Assembly (NCBI GenBank): GCA_013397935.1
Contig: VZRN01004399.1
Coordinates: forward strand, 865,129 to 929,128
DNA: 64,000 bases
From: Dasyornis broadbenti
Taxonomy: Eukaryota > Chordata > Aves > Passeriformes > Dasyornithidae
Direction of reading: 5' to 3'
Positions 36,301 through 50,700 of the stretch are shown piece after piece. Below the pieces are notes generated by a model. The model had not been told where the DNA came from. It saw only the letters and a program-made list of their open reading frames with translations, and did not search any database. The translations under genes were made by a program, and so were the position numbers. Within the stretch, counting starts at the first letter, position 1. Every line of letters starts with the position of its first letter.

Positions 36301-39010
36301 TCTTTGCATTTTCAAATGTGAGACTCCAGCTGGTACTGTGACCACTACAGAAAGCTCAGCATAAGCCTGGAGGCAGGAAGCTGGGAGGAGAGCAAAGCAG
36401 CAGTGAGATGATGGCACTTGTCACTCAGACAAACGGAGTCCCAGAATGTGTGACCATGGTGAATTTTGGAGGAATTCAGCCTGAGCAGGTTTGGGGGGCT
36501 ATGAGAAGCTTCTCTCAGTGAAAGGTGATGTAGGAGACCATGGTGTGTCATTTGCTTGTGTACATAACAAATGAATGCTGAAAGCTGACACCCTCTGCAC
36601 AGTGAGATGGATTTGCTTGCATTTTGTATGAGATGTTATTGTTTGAAAAGACAGGTAATGAGGCAGGCCTGGGGCAAGTTTAGCAAATTTGTGAGTGACA
36701 ACTAGTGAAAGAAGCTGTCAACTATTATAGTAAACCTGTGCTGAGGTGGGGACTGATAAATACTGCTGGCTACATCAAATACTGAGAGGCCGGCAGCAGC
36801 TGACAGAAGCCTCTAATTCCTCCAAACTGAGCTGGGCTTGGTCATAATGACAAATACACTAATTAGTCCCCAACAGCAAGAATGTACTTGTCAGAGCACC
36901 TGGTCTGGATGATCATTGTTGTACAGGATGAAAAGGGAGAGGGGGGGAAAAGTGTGTGTGTGTACATACACACATGTGCATCCACCCATCCACACATGAA
37001 TTGTTTGTGACATGTGACAAATACATGTAACATGATGTATTAGAACACGAAGCATGCAGAAAGAAAGGAGAGGTGGTAAATTTGGCTGAGTGCCCCACTG
37101 GATGTTGTTGGACAGTGTTTTGCTGCTTTGCTCGTGGCCGGTCTTCCTGAACCAAGGAAATGTGAGTGATTGTTTGGGTGCCAAACTGAGCTCTTAGCAA
37201 AACAGAGGTATGATCATTTCTGGAGAAGCCAAAATCTGAAGAAAAGTCATTAAATCACTATGGGTCACATGACCTCCTCCTATATTCAGTTATTATTCTC
37301 TGACAGTGATCAAATAGGGAAAGTGTGATCACAAGAATATAGAGTAAAACTTCCTGTTCTAATTTCTGGGAATCTTGAGTAGTGCAAAAAGATCGTCTCT
37401 CTCTATTTCTCTCTCCTTAAAACTCCAGTGAACTTCTAGAAGTCCTGTGTAGGGATTCTCATGAGGTAGAGTCAGGGAAGCACAGACATGGCTACTTTTT
37501 CATGGTTGTATAAATAAATAATGGACAGAAAGAGATGATGTCTGCAGCAAGTGCTGTCCTGGTTATAGGCAGGTACTTGTGGAAAATATGGGGATGAATT
37601 TCTTAGGACAAGTAAGTCAACAATGAACTCCATCAGAATTCAGTTTTCAGTTCTTCAGCATCTAAATATTTCACGCTGTACACAAAACAGTGGTGACTTC
37701 AGGGATACCTAGAGTTTGTTTCCTTTTCAAAGAGGTCTTCTGCATTGCTATTTTGACATTTTCTTTGGTTCATTGTTCAGCAAGGGGGCTTTAATCATTC
37801 ATTCTCTTATTCTTGCCCAGGATTACAAGAAGTGACAGCTCATTGCCATTTTCCTGCCTCCAGTGCACCTGAGACACTCAGACTCTGAATATAAGATCAA
37901 TTTTGATTAGATTTCTACAGATATGTGTATTGAGGCATGCTGTATCTCATTCTGCACTCAGGTCCTGCATCTCAATTTTGAGAATATTTATTATTAATAT
38001 CATTGCTGCTTATCATCTCTTCTCTTATTAAGACAAGTAGAATTTGACTTTGAAAAGTTTAAGTTGTACCACCACTTGAAAAGTTCTATTTACCATAAAA
38101 ATAAACTTAGTATGCAGCAGAATAGATCAACCAGACTCACCTGATAGATTTCTTTTGTAATCGGACACCCAGACTATCATAGACTCTTGCAGAAAGAATT
38201 CACTTTCAAAATTCATTTGTGAATGCTTGCAAAACACACTTTGTCCTTACACATTTCATATTGTATCCCTTTGCAAATTGCATTAAGAACAGACTATGAA
38301 CAAACTGTGAATGCAATACTCTGAAAAGTAGTTGCTCAGGGAAAAAATGGTAGTAGATGACTACCAGACTAGCAGAATATGTTACTCTGAGATCCAGAAC
38401 CTGAATTTCAATTTTGACTCTTGAGAAATTACATTAAAAATTAATAATAAGACTTTATTAACCACTAGAACAGTTAGGCATGGATGAGCTTCTTTTCACT
38501 GCTGTTTTTTTGGGGGGCAGCTGGACTTCAAAGATTCCTTCCAAAATGAAATCATTATCTACTTTGAACTGGAATTGACTCTGGGAAGTCTTACAAGAGC
38601 CTTCATAAAAAGAAAAGGGTACAACCAGGACCTGGCCAAGCTTGAGTGAAGCCAATCAAGGCACCGTGATTTAAACCACTGAGGGATCTGATTTGCTGCC
38701 CTTCAGGCTCAGAAATAGGTTCATCTCCCTGTTAGATAAGTAGTTACTGTGTCTCACCTTCCCTGTGAGTGCTTTACATGGGAAAATGCCAGGTAGCTCA
38801 CTGCAGTCCAGTTTAAGGCAGAGTACAGTAAATGATAATTGCAAGAACATAGAAACTGTTGAGCTGCTGTGGGTCAGCTTGTTAAATTAGTCTAACTTCT
38901 TAACTGTGGTAGCAATAATCAGTCAGAGACCTCAGTTTTGGGCCATGAGATGAGTCTTGCTCTGGGTGAGATTCCCCAGTTTGAAAAAGCTGTAGCTAGC
39001 AGATGGTCAG
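33327..39010. other. Non-coding stretch, no repeats recognised
   Basis: About 5.7 kb without a gene or recognisable transposable element. A short GT/CA patch lies near 36950-36985. Open frames stay below 100 codons and show no domain. Confidence 0.5.

Positions 39011-39044
<34 letters not shown>
39011..39044. repeat. Poly-A run, 34 bases
   Basis: An uninterrupted run of 34 A. No element body with processed-pseudogene character is visible upstream, and I see no matching flanking duplication. Confidence 0.96.
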
Positions 39045-39046
<2 letters not shown>

Positions 39047-42000
39047 AAACAAAGACAACTTCATGCACATGAAGTTGCTTTTGGTCCCCAGTTACACCTT
39101 AGGGAAGTCTAATTATTCCCTCACAATTCCAAGACGTTATTTTATAGGTAGGCATCAAGTTGTAATTCAAGTATGTCCCTGTTTACTCCTGATGTATGGG
39201 ACCCATGGGCTTGGAAAGAAGGGTATTTGCTACTGTGCTGCCATTTTAATATTCCTTAAGAGACAATCCTAGCTCTGACTGCTGCATATCAAGTGACATC
39301 TATAATTACCATGCAGGAAATACCTTCATAAGCAGTGAAAATCCACTCTCATTACAATGTTTTAATTCTCGACGTGTTCTGGCTCCTGTACCCTGAGGCT
39401 AAGGAAAGGTACTTTTTGATGCCTGTCAGAAGTAGCTGTGTCATGAGAAAGGTGGATGCTTTCTGTTCAGGATTTTAATTGGGGGGCCAAGCATATCTTC
39501 ACAAGGACAAGTTCCTCATGCCCTTGGGGCAGCCCTGATGAGTATAATGCATTTTCTCATAAGAGGGAGCTAAGTAGGCATCTTCATATACGTTATCTGC
39601 CAGTATAATTAATAGATGCCTGTATTTATGTATCAGAGCTGAGTAATGATGATCAAAAAATTGCTTAGTGTTCAATGTATCAAAATTCTGAATAAGACTC
39701 GGATACCCTGAGCTCCAAAAGGCTGCAATAAATATTCCCAGCTTTCTGCTAGTTCCCCTTCTAGCAGTCACACTCTCCTTTGTTCTGATTAATAGAATCA
39801 ACCTTCTAAAGTTAAAGGTAAGAAATAATTTTAAATGGTGAAGTAGGATACCTACAGTGAATGTGTATTCTGTCCAGGCCAGAGGAAATGAGGGATGTAA
39901 GAGACTTTGGAGTGGCATTGAACAGGAGATTTAGCCATGAAAACAGACTTTGTGAAAGATATTTTCCCCCATCTCATCTCTATTCCCCCTTTCTGATGGA
40001 TAAGCAGTCATATTTCATTCAAAACCTCCATCTGTTGTCTTTTGCACTCATTCTGAACAGATAACAGCTTTCATAGATATTAGGACGGTAAACTCCATAC
40101 CTCTGAGGTGTTTTACATTGTTTTGTTGCCTATCGTTCCTCAGTTTTTTCCAGCACCTTTAATCATGCTGTGAAAATGCTCCAAAAGAGGTGTATTCCCT
40201 CACTTTAGCACAAGAAGGAAGCAGATTCCCTGTGGTCATGGAAGAGTTGTTCACAGAAAGCTAAATTCTGCTGGCAAATGTTTAGGTGTCAGACAGGTCC
40301 CTAAAACAAACGACCACAGCTGGCAGTAGCTGCTCTTTCCATCCTGGACAAGAAATATTCGTTCCATGAGTCTGCCTGGAGAGGCTAAGAGTAGACTCAG
40401 CTCACACCATGTCCTGATGTGTCCTCTGCACCTATGCCATGGGTTTTGCAGGAAAATCCCTTGCACCTGTGGTGTCAATGAGCCATATCATGTTTTGCCA
40501 CTAGTTAAATGCGTAGTCTGTGTGGGCCATATTAACATCCCCAGATGTTTCTGGCAACAGAGAGCATGAAGCGACCATTAACTTACAACTGTTCTGCTGG
40601 TGGAGGTGAGTTTATGTAGTTTCAAAAGTGAGTTTACTGCTTGTGAGGAATCTGCCGTTACTTCATTAAGTTTTTTTTTGGACAGGCTTCAGGCAATCTA
40701 CATTTCTCTCAGTGTTAAATGTTACAGAGTAGACATGAGAACAGTATAAATTCCAGAGTTTCAATCCTTAGGTAGATATCCAAGTTTGGAAGAACCTGTT
40801 TATCAGAATACAGAGAAGGTGTTTATGACAATCTCAGGTACACACATCTACTTTGCAGACAAAAATGAGTCAGAAGAGACTCCTTTGCTTCTAGACATGC
40901 TGAAAATGACAAAACACTTTAATAATAGAGGAAAGACTAGTTTGAAAGGAAGACTTGCCTATTGGTGAGTCACGAAAAGGAGGAGGACTGAGGGTAGAGC
41001 TGTTTTCATGGGTTGGTTAGAGTGTTGGTAATGTTGGGCCACAGGGATACACGAGGGAGCACTCAGGGAGCATTGGCATCTGCTGTTTCTCAGACTGGAT
41101 GTCCTTTAAAACCAATCAAAAGGAAAAGTACTAGTGGCAGAAAGAGCTGAATCACTGAGCAAAAGAATAATGCTATCATTAGTCAGAAAAGCTGTCAGAA
41201 TACTCATGCCTGGGTTCTTGTTCTTAATATTTAAATATCTGGAAGATGACTTGCACTGTACCTTGTCATGCCTTAAGTAAACAAAATCCTTAACAGTCAG
41301 GGCAATGTAGGATGTTCTGTAGCTGCAGCCACTAGGGATACACCAGCGAATGGGAAGTCTCACCTAGTGACTGGTGCCATGCTGGACTCAGGGATGAGGA
41401 TGGCAGTCAGGTATTGTAAGAAATACCAGCCAGGGCTTGAAGTCAGAAAAATCAAAGCTGTTTTTAAATTGGGGGCTGTGGGAAAGATGAGTGATCAAAG
41501 TCTTGGCAGTCAAAACACCATGGAAAACAGGAGGGAACAGTGGGTCCAGGCCAAAGCCAGGTGTTCTGTCTTAAAGTGTAAGTCTTGGGTAGTGGACAGT
41601 CTCTCTGAAAGGAGGACCCAGGACCCCAACATCAGTATTCAGAGTAAGCAGTCATGGCTGTGTGGATAGAAGATGACTACAGGGGTGAGACATATGCCAA
41701 ATACCATGCTGAGCCGCAGAAAGCACGCAGCTCACACAGCACAGCTCCCATAGCTCTCGTGGCTGGCCCAAGATCTGGAGCGAGGCCCCAGTCCCTGTGG
41801 CAGAACTCAGTTTCCTGGGGCCTGACAGTGATGCTGCTGAATTGCAACACAAAAAAGTCTCACCAAAGTTGCAATTATCAGTCATAAAAATGTACATGAC
41901 CAGTGATGCCTGAAAACCAGACCCTTTATTTGTGTTTTCAAGCACCTTTTAGAACAGGGCACTCATCCCTGCTTTAGGACAGTGTAATCAGTCTGAAGGT

Positions 42001-45000
42001 TATCAAAATTATGTCTCTGTAACAGCATTCCTTATGAATATGTGTTCTTTTATATTCCATCATTTGAAGTCATCCCTGTAGATCTCAGAACAAAACAATG
42101 TGTGACCTTCATGGTGGAATTAAATCAGCACAAACACCTGAACAAGAGTGGTATGACAGTGCTGAATGATCTGGTACTTGTAACGAATTTGTCCTAAATC
42201 TTTGGGAAAACCAGAAAGAATAATCTGTTTCAGGCAGTTTTTTCTCCTTTGGGAATATACTAGAGCAGATTATGAAGTCTTGGAATGAATTTGTTCTTAG
42301 AGCACATGATTCTCTGAACATTGATCCCACTGCTCCAAATGAAGATTAATAATTTGTGAACAAGTTACTAAAAGACAAATGTAGTGGAATTATTCATTTT
42401 TTCTTCTGCTGTGCTCAGTTCCAGGCAGCAGAGACACCACACTTTGTTATTAATGATCCATGAGTGAAATGCAGTAAATGACCGTCTGTGAGCCTTGTAC
42501 TAACGCAAATCACATCAACAGCCTTTAAAGGGACATAATTATGGCAAGTGAGGAATCTGTGGAACAAATGTGTAGCCTGTGTGTAAAAGCAGTGTGTGAT
42601 GCCACTTGTCCTGGCCTTCATCATATTCACAAATGTGTGCTCTTGTCTCGTTTCTGCAAAGCCTTTCCTTCCTGTGTTCAAGCAACGATTCCTCATAGAT
42701 CTACTTCTGCCAGCAATGGGCTGTCCTCAAGAATGGAAGATGTGGTCTGAAGCAATGGCATTTCAACAGACTGGGAACAACTAGGTGGCTAATTTTGTGC
42801 TATGAGGTGATAAACTTTCTTTTTAAGACCTAAGTGACTTAAATTTCCAGCTCCTTTCCTTTAAGGTGCCATGATCTGTCAGGGTGGATACAATATTGTT
42901 TACAATCACATATGCCAGCTGTGCACATTATTTAATTGGCCTGAACCAATGCACTGATTTTAAGAATGGTTTGAAAAACTAACACTGATATTTATGGAGT
43001 CTATCAATTTGCCTCCTTAGAAGAAGAATCCTTTAAATTAACCCAATGTGCGGCCTATTCCTCTAGTCCTTGTCCAAACAGCATTTCCATTGATTTCAAT
43101 ATAACCATGCCTTCAATGTAAAGACTTAGGAGACACTGACTGGAAAGTAAATCCAGCAGCTTTGCCATCTGCAGGCAAACTGGGAAAAATCCATTATGCT
43201 GTTTTTCTGAGGAAACACAGTAATTTTTGTGTACAACTGCAATAGAAATTTGAAAGCCGCCTTGAAAGAAATTCACAGGATTTTCCTGGCTCACAGTAAG
43301 TATTAAATTATGCCTTGATGTTTCCATATGATATTCCAGGTGGCTAGTGACTTACAGGATTTATCTTGAAAATTGATAAATATCCTCAGTGCCAGTTAAA
43401 GGCAGTGGTATGGAAGTAAAAGATGGTTAGTGCCAAAAGGCATGGAGCTCCTGCTTGCTGATGTTTTAAAGTCACGCTGTTTTCAAGCTTCTACCATGAC
43501 CAAGAATTGCTCTTGAAGAGACACGCCTGAATTATCTCCTGTCTTATCTCTTTCTTTTTCACAGCAATCTCGTTTAACCATGACTTATGTTTTGAAGCCA
43601 TATCCCTCAAGTATAGCTAAAGGACAAACTGTCTGAAGAACCATATAAATAATAAATCCTACTTTCAAATGTCAACCCTAAACAAACAGCTTAAAGACCA
43701 TTTAGCTTGTTTTTAAATTATAAGGAATAATAGAATTTTGCAGAAAAGCAGCCTCTATGACATTTCTCTGTACTTCATATTAACATCAAGCAGATCTCGA
43801 TATTCTCCCACTTGGTTACTGCTGGGTATTCAAAACAGCTGTCACTTCTCCTGAAAACCAATGGCCCCTTTGTGTCTTAAAAATTTCCCCCTCCCAACAC
43901 CACCCCCACTTTTTATGCTAAAGGAGTTATTGGATTTTAAACTTCATAATCAAAATTACTATTTATATTTCAATTTTCTGAAATTATTATCTTAATTTCT
44001 CTTTTTTCTTGAGCCTCTTGCTTCACACTGCATTCTGCATTATACCATCCACTGATTGATTTATGAATGTTTCTCTCCAGAGCAAAACCCAATTTGCCTT
44101 TTTTTTTTATGGACAAAATTTTTATACCCTGGTGTTATTCTCATCCATACTGATCTAATAAGTATTTCTGGCTTGTGAAAGCTAAGGATGCTTGCAGTAA
44201 ATTCTGTTATGACAACGGCATCCCCTGGAGGGTACATAAAATGTCAATGGTTACATTCCCTTCTTATTTAAAGTAAGGCAAAATAGTTGGCAATAAAATC
44301 AGGAAAGAGGAACATTTATGCCTCATCAGAGGGCTTATCTTGATGAAAACTAAAGTAAGGGAATAGAGCTCTGTTTTAAATGGAATAATCCTGTCCTCAA
44401 ACATTTGGTGTATCACAGATATTTACCTCTCTGCTGTACAGTCAGATGTACAAATCTTCATTTTGATCTTCAAAATGTTGTAGTTTAGGTCCTTTCCCCT
44501 CTTATTCCATGATCAGGAGAGACATAGCATTGCTGTTTCTCTTTCAGTCCTAATGGGCATTCCCAGCTGCTAAGCTTGGCTTGCAGGTGTCCTCTGAGGC
44601 TCTGAGTCCCCATCCTCCCACCAAACCTCTTGTGTATTTTTCTCTGGACTCTTGACACCCCACCCACAGACTGGATGTTTGTACAGCATCTTTCTCACAT
44701 TTCCTACATTCCTTTTTGTTAGTTTTATTTGTTTCTCTTCCTTATCAATGTTATTATTTTTCCTTTTCTCAAAAGATCTTCTTGGGAGAAACCCATGAGT
44801 CCACTCCCACGTCTCTGTTCCCTGCTTGCCTTCTGCCCATGAGGTCCATTCCTACCCAGACAGCATCCCTGCTTCTGGCACAGCCTTTTGAGAATTGGAT
44901 TCCCTTTTGTAGGAGCAGACACTCTGTTGGAACTAGGTGCCTCTGGGGATTCCTGTTTATTTGTTGTAGCCAATCAGGAATACCGTCTCCTGCCAGCTGA

Positions 45001-47636
45001 ATATCACCCAGGCTGAAGAATGACTGGTTGGAGAAGAGTGGTGAACATTTGTTTTCCTCTGGGATAGGATAGAGCTGTGGTTTTAATCTCTCCAGTGATT
45101 CCCTCAGGGATGAGAAGGGGAGGGACAGGACCAGCCTCTGCACACTCGCATCCCCTGGGTGGCTGATGGCTGGAGAGCTGATTATTTTTTTCTCGAGTAA
45201 CTTCACTGAATATAGTAGCAGAGCATCAGAGTTATTCTGCTGGCAAGTTGTGCTTGTTAGTTGAGGTGTCAAAGTGCTTAGAGCAGCTCTCCAGAACAAG
45301 AGAAGCCATGGGCTGGAACAGAGGATGGACTGAAGGGAACCAAAGCCCCAAAGCTTGGGGTTGAAATACAAGTCTTAGGGAAGTTGCCTTTCACTCCTTC
45401 ACTTATGCAAGGAGAAGAAGCTGGCCCTTTTTTCTTTCTGTTTAGCACTGGTTATTTGGCTTCAGTTGTCTAATGTGGCCATTTCAAGTGCCCTGTGTGG
45501 TTCCTGGTGACTGATACCACCCTTGGAGACATGACACTGCAGGCAGATCCTTGTGACATACCAATCCACACAGGGCTCTTGCCTTCCCCAGGAGTACGCT
45601 GGCCAAGTGCATAAAGTCACTGGGAGTCAGTTACCATTAGCTCCCTGCAAATTGCCTTTCCTATCTCAAAATGGTTGTAAATTTGAGGACTGGATTAGAG
45701 AGTGTAAGAGTTCTTTTGCTCTACTAACTCCCTTAGGGAACAAAAGAATTGAAATGGGTAATGAAGTATTTAGAGGGTTTGCTGTTTGCTCCCTCCTGCC
45801 AGTTGTTTATTTCACTGAGCCAGCATGTACACTAGGCTTCCCTGATACCTTTATCCTTTTTTTCCTGTGGGGCCGCATGTCTGGGACAGAGGGTGGCAGG
45901 TCCTTTAACCTGGTCCGTTGTTGGGGAACTTGTAGTATTTCAAGTCTCTACCAGTATCTGGGACACAGGAGGATATAAAGGTCCGTGTTATATAACACTC
46001 AGAGTCATCCATTTCTTTTTTATCATATCTAAAATTATCTTTTTTTTTTTTTTCCAGAATGTTAGCATGTATTCTTGTCTCTGTGACTCATTTGGGCTAC
46101 TCAGTTTAAGATAATGAGATAAAAGAAATATGTGTCATTTTGTTCACAATTACGTAACGACTCCAGTCGCTGCAAAACACACCTCGATTGTCATAAGGTC
46201 CTTGTGGAATTATAGCATTGAGGTGTGAAAAAAAAAAGAAGGTGAAAACAAGCCATCATCTTGTTAAAGACTTCTGTGGCTGAGCAGAAACACATGTATT
46301 TTTTCTGCTTCAGCTAGCTGAAAATCATCGCTTTTGCTGACAACATAGTGCTCACCATCTTTATTAGCTAACTTACGAAGAACTGAGTATGCAGGAAAAT
46401 TCTGTTATGGTTTGTACTTGACTGGGAGCTGTCAGAGCCTTTTCTTTCTGCCTTCCACTCTTGTCAAGTGGGAATTAGTTTTAAGAGCTGAAGCGGCTCC
46501 TTTGTCCCAGAGTGCCACAGCCGTCTGGGACACAGCACTTTGGGCACTGCTGCACTGGGCAGCATCTTGATAAAGCAAAGTAGCTTTAGGTAGGTTTTCA
46601 CAGGCAGCTGAAGCCTTTCCAGAGGTGAGGCGGAGAAGGATGTTTGAGCTGACTAATAGGTGAGAATTTTCATTTGGGTATAGGAGGACTCAATTTCCTT
46701 CTTTTCCTGAGAAGATTTTGATGCCCAGCTCTGTGCTCGGTGCTATGTGGCTGCACCAATCAAGCACTGGATTGGGAACATTTGGTAGCTGTCTGTCCCT
46801 TCAGTCTCTGTAAAGGCTTTCCCCAAGGTCCTTGGGACAATCTGGCTTCTTGTACAGACATATGCAAATAATTTGTTGTGATTCTATACACAGCTCCAGA
46901 AATTATCCTGCTGGTCTGTAGCAGACACAAACCTACTGTCTGCACTAGTTCCTTTATCGGTAGAAGGGCTTATCTGGGTTGCTAAAACCAAACTGGAAAA
47001 TGTAATAAAATTTGCCGATTAAATGAAAATCCAGTTTTGGTGATGGATGTACTTGATGAGTGATCAGGGCCTCCCTCTGCCTCCAGCATTTTATCACAGG
47101 CATAAAAATGCAGTTACAACTCTTATCTCTTGCAAACCTAGAAAGTTATATATGCTTAGCACTCCTGTGAATTATATCACTGAATTTCAAGCATCTAAAT
47201 GCAGCATCTGACTCAAAAGGCTGATCTCCCCAGGCTCCTCACATAGTCAGTGGAGAGAGAAGAGATCCTCCAACAGGCAATTTGTGCGTGTAAGTCATGT
47301 TCCTTCTGCAAATTGTCCTCTGGAGGAATTTCTTCCCTTCTGCTGCTTAGTGGGGTCCTGGGGCTGTAAGTCACCACAGCAGCTTTGTGGGCAGCTTGGG
47401 GGCAGGCTGGAAACAAACCTTTTGCAAGGTCTGGGGTAGTGTCAAAGGGCAGCTTTGAGGATGTGTCAGGGCTGAAGAACTCCCCTTCTTTTCTTAGGGA
47501 ATTAGACAGATCTGAGGATCTCAGAACTTCAGCATACCAAAGAAATGTTCTGGATTCAGGAAAACATGTTGTCTGCAGAAATCCCAGCACAAACCATCCG
47601 TCATCAGCTGATTTCTGGATTGGTTAAAGAAATTTT
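39045..47636. other. Long non-coding stretch with one 200-codon open frame
   Basis: About 8.6 kb with no recognisable gene or transposable element. It contains short T runs (44098-44109 and 46038-46053) and the minus-strand frame at 44769-45371, listed separately. Other frames (39499-39918 minus, 45553-45978 plus, 47213-47590 minus, 125 to 141 codons) show no domains. Confidence 0.5.
44769..45371 (-). other. 200-codon open frame, unrecognised
   Basis: This is the longest open frame of the window. The N-terminus (about residues 8-35) is hydrophobic (LWGFGSLQ, then LCSSPWLLLFW), but I see no clear signal-peptide cleavage site and no domain I can name. The rest is Ser/Leu/Gln-rich. There is no visible transposon signature around it. 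A chance frame in 64 kb of six-frame translation is the default explanation. Confidence 0.12.
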
Positions 47637-47768
47637 TAGCTCGGTTGGTTAGAGCTTGGTGCTAATATCACTAAGGTTGTGGCTTCAATCCCCATATAAG
47701 CCATTCACTTGAGAGTTGGACTCGAAGACGCCTGTCAGTCCCTTCCAACTCAGACATTCTGTGATATT
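47637..47768 (+). mobile_element. tRNA-Ile-derived SINE with CR1-type tail (TguSINE1-like)
   Basis: The head reads like an isoleucine tRNA. It has an A-box-like 'tagctcggttgg' at 47637, 'ttagagcttggtgctaat' through the anticodon region, and a B-box-like 'ggcttcaatcccc'. The tail continues 'gagagttggactcgaagacg', 'cagtcccttccaactcagac' and 'attctgtgat', which is the CR1 3' end. SINEs of this class are copied by the CR1 reverse transcriptase through the shared 3' end. Substitutions in the B box (GGCTTCAAT instead of GGTTCGAAT) and the missing tRNA 5' end indicate an inactive copy. This is the best lineage marker in the window and points to a passerine. Confidence 0.9.
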
Positions 47769-50700
47769 TATTTGTAGCACCACTGTGGGGGCTGATGAAA
47801 TAGCACAGGCACAACTTGCTTGCTGTTCAGGAAAGGTAAAACATAGCCATGTGTCCATAACAGATTGATCATGCGTCTTTCTTCCCAAAAATGTACACCT
47901 TCCTTTAGGTGTCTGGGCCAAGAGGAGACTTTTGGAGGGGTGATTGTGTCATATCTGAGGGAGCTGCTGAGGCTGAACAGATTTCAGAGGATGTGTCATG
48001 AGCGGGGAGGAGGATAACAGGGTGGAGCTGATGTAGGCACAACCAGAGCCCAGCCAAAAATGGGAGCAAGCAACCAGGATACAGATGTGGTCACAGAGAA
48101 TTTCTCAGTACCAATGGGGACTGATTAGAGTTTGCTGCCAGATGCACTTAACTGGCTGCAACCAAGTGTAGGAGGAGGCCACGCACTTGTGAGGGTACAG
48201 TGGGGAAAAGGCAATATATGAAGTCTGACTTTTCCTCAGGTACTGTGATTTTCTTTTTTTTTTTAATTTTGAAAATGTATTTTTCTCAGTTTTGTTACCT
48301 TGGTTTTTTTGGTTTTTTGGTTTTTTTTTTTTAATAAAACCTTTGGGCATTCTGGAATTGCACACTATAAGAAAAAGTCTTGATTACTCAAAGTTCCATC
48401 TGACATGGCTTATTGGTTGCCAAATGTGCAAACCAGTGGGAGGAGGGAGTGAATATCAGAGATATTCATCCAGGCACCACACTGCTCTATAAAAGACTAG
48501 TCTGCTGAGTACAGTATCTCTAAAAAAATTGTTACTGCTTACAATATTTCTGACTGATCAAAATTTGATTGCATTTTGACATTGGGATGACTTTAATTTG
48601 CAAGTTTTCAGTCTATATTCTTACTCCAACCTGTTTGGACAGATGGTCAGTACCTGCAAATGAAAAGTAGAGCTAACACAAGGATCAATGTCACCTCCTA
48701 TCTGCATTTCATAGTGGAAATGGCTTTCTTGAGTTTCAGGTGAAAAATAAGATCCCCATAAATAGGAATTGAAAGGAGTAGGACAAAAAGCAAAAAGGTG
48801 ATACAGATTTACCCACTGGCTTATATGTAAGTTATTCTTATGCTCATAGCTGTACCAGAAGGGAATCTTTAACTTTGAAGTGTTCATTACTCGTTTAGAA
48901 ACAGCATTTGAAATGCAGAAGAGAGAAATTCACCTCCCCCCCTACCCCCTAGAGAAAGGGTCATCTTATGTTTCAAAGGTTTTCTAATACCTTTTTTCAT
49001 CTCAAACACTAGAATTGTTGTTGCTGTGTGAATCCACACAGGCAGACAGCCGGGACTACTACAAACTTGTGTGTGGAACACAGGGTAAATTTATTTCCAT
49101 GACTCACCTGCTGTCCACACAGGCTTATCAGGAGTTACTCCCAGCTGCAAGTTCTCTCAAGTGATTTACTGTCCTCCTCCCCAGTCTTCCACTTCTAATC
49201 CATTCCTCCCAACAGTTGACATTTCACAGCTGGAGAACTGAGATGTGGAGACCTCATGCCCACCAAAATCATAAGTATTTTAATGGAGCAGAGTCAGCTC
49301 TGGAGCAATTTGCCCCTGAATTTGCAGGAATATGAAGCAGAGCCAGGAACTGAATGGATTCCTTAGAGTGTGTCAGTAAACAAAGCAGATAAAAGACTGG
49401 CAGGCCGTGGTTTAGTAGCTGGCATGGTTATTGGCATGGTTCAAACCCATGAGAAAGTGAGGGATAATCTGGGCTTGTGACTGTCCTCCAGAAAGTAGCA
49501 TGGACACAGCCAGCATGTTTGGGAGTATAAGATTTTTTCTATGTGCATCAAGTTGAGCCCTTTGCCCTTAGCCCTGAATTGTGAAGAGCTTTTGAATGCT
49601 AAGCCATTCTTCTTTCGGTTCAGCTCAGGTGATAATAGGCCTTATTTGAAATTATTGAGTGAGACCGGCATGTGCAGCAAGAAATTAAGAAAATATATCA
49701 TTAATATTGTTCCATTTTCAGTCTCATAATGCACCACTTATAAAGGCTTTACTGATGTTTTCCTTTTGTTGACTTTTCTCTCTATCGTTTCTTGTGTGAT
49801 TTCCCCCCTCTGTGTAGCTGTTCTATGAGTGACCCCAGTTTGCCCCACAAGTGTGAATGGCTGGAGTGGGCTCAATAATCCCACAGACTGGCAAAGAGAC
49901 AGAAATTAAAATATCACAAAACTAAAAAATTCCTATAGGAATGCCAGAAAACAAAGGGAGGGAGAAAAAAAGCTTAACACTAATAATGAGCAGTATGTGC
50001 CCCCTTTATCATCATCAAATATGTCATGATTTTGCAGTCTTCATAACGGGTACAGATGGAGCATGAAGTCAGTGGAAATGCAATGCCTCAAATCTTGCTA
50101 GAATTCAGTAGCAAATCTGTCATAGAGCTGTTGGAAGTACATGGAATCTGGACTGTCACACAGGAAGAAATATCTAGTGAGCAGGGTTAGAATAGGAGAC
50201 CTAGGCTGAGCTAATGAAATAATGAGAAACCAAAAATGGAAACCTACCAGCTGAAAGAAATAGTGGAAAGGAAAGAAAAATATAAATCGCCTGATAACAG
50301 GATGAATGCATGAATAGAAATAAATTGTGAAAAAGGCAAATGTGAGTTTGGGGCGTATAAGCAGAGGGACTTCAGGTAGGACATGTGCAAGGTCCTGAGC
50401 AGGTTGCATGAGGGATACTATTTAAAATAGTTATTATCAAGAAAAAGGGGCTTTAAGGCCAAAAGTCTTACAAAGAGAGTAACTATAAGTTCCACAGAAA
50501 GGCAAGAGACATTCGCATCTCCTCATACAACAGATTTTGACTTGTTCACTTGAGCATAGGCAGGATTAAGAGAACATACATTTCTCTCAGCAAGTAGTGC
50601 AGGAGTAAAAGAACCTCCTAATGAGTTTAGATGTTTCAGTCAAAGGCCAATCTTGGCACAAGAACAAATAGGTATAACCTAATTTTCCATGAATTTGGTT

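Noticed and set aside
39003..39272. Open frame starting with a poly-Lys run
   Set aside because: It is the translation of the poly-A run, and the remainder shows no domain.
47637..47710. Functional tRNA-Ile gene
   Set aside because: The acceptor stem cannot form, the B box is altered, and a CR1-type tail follows directly, so it is a SINE.
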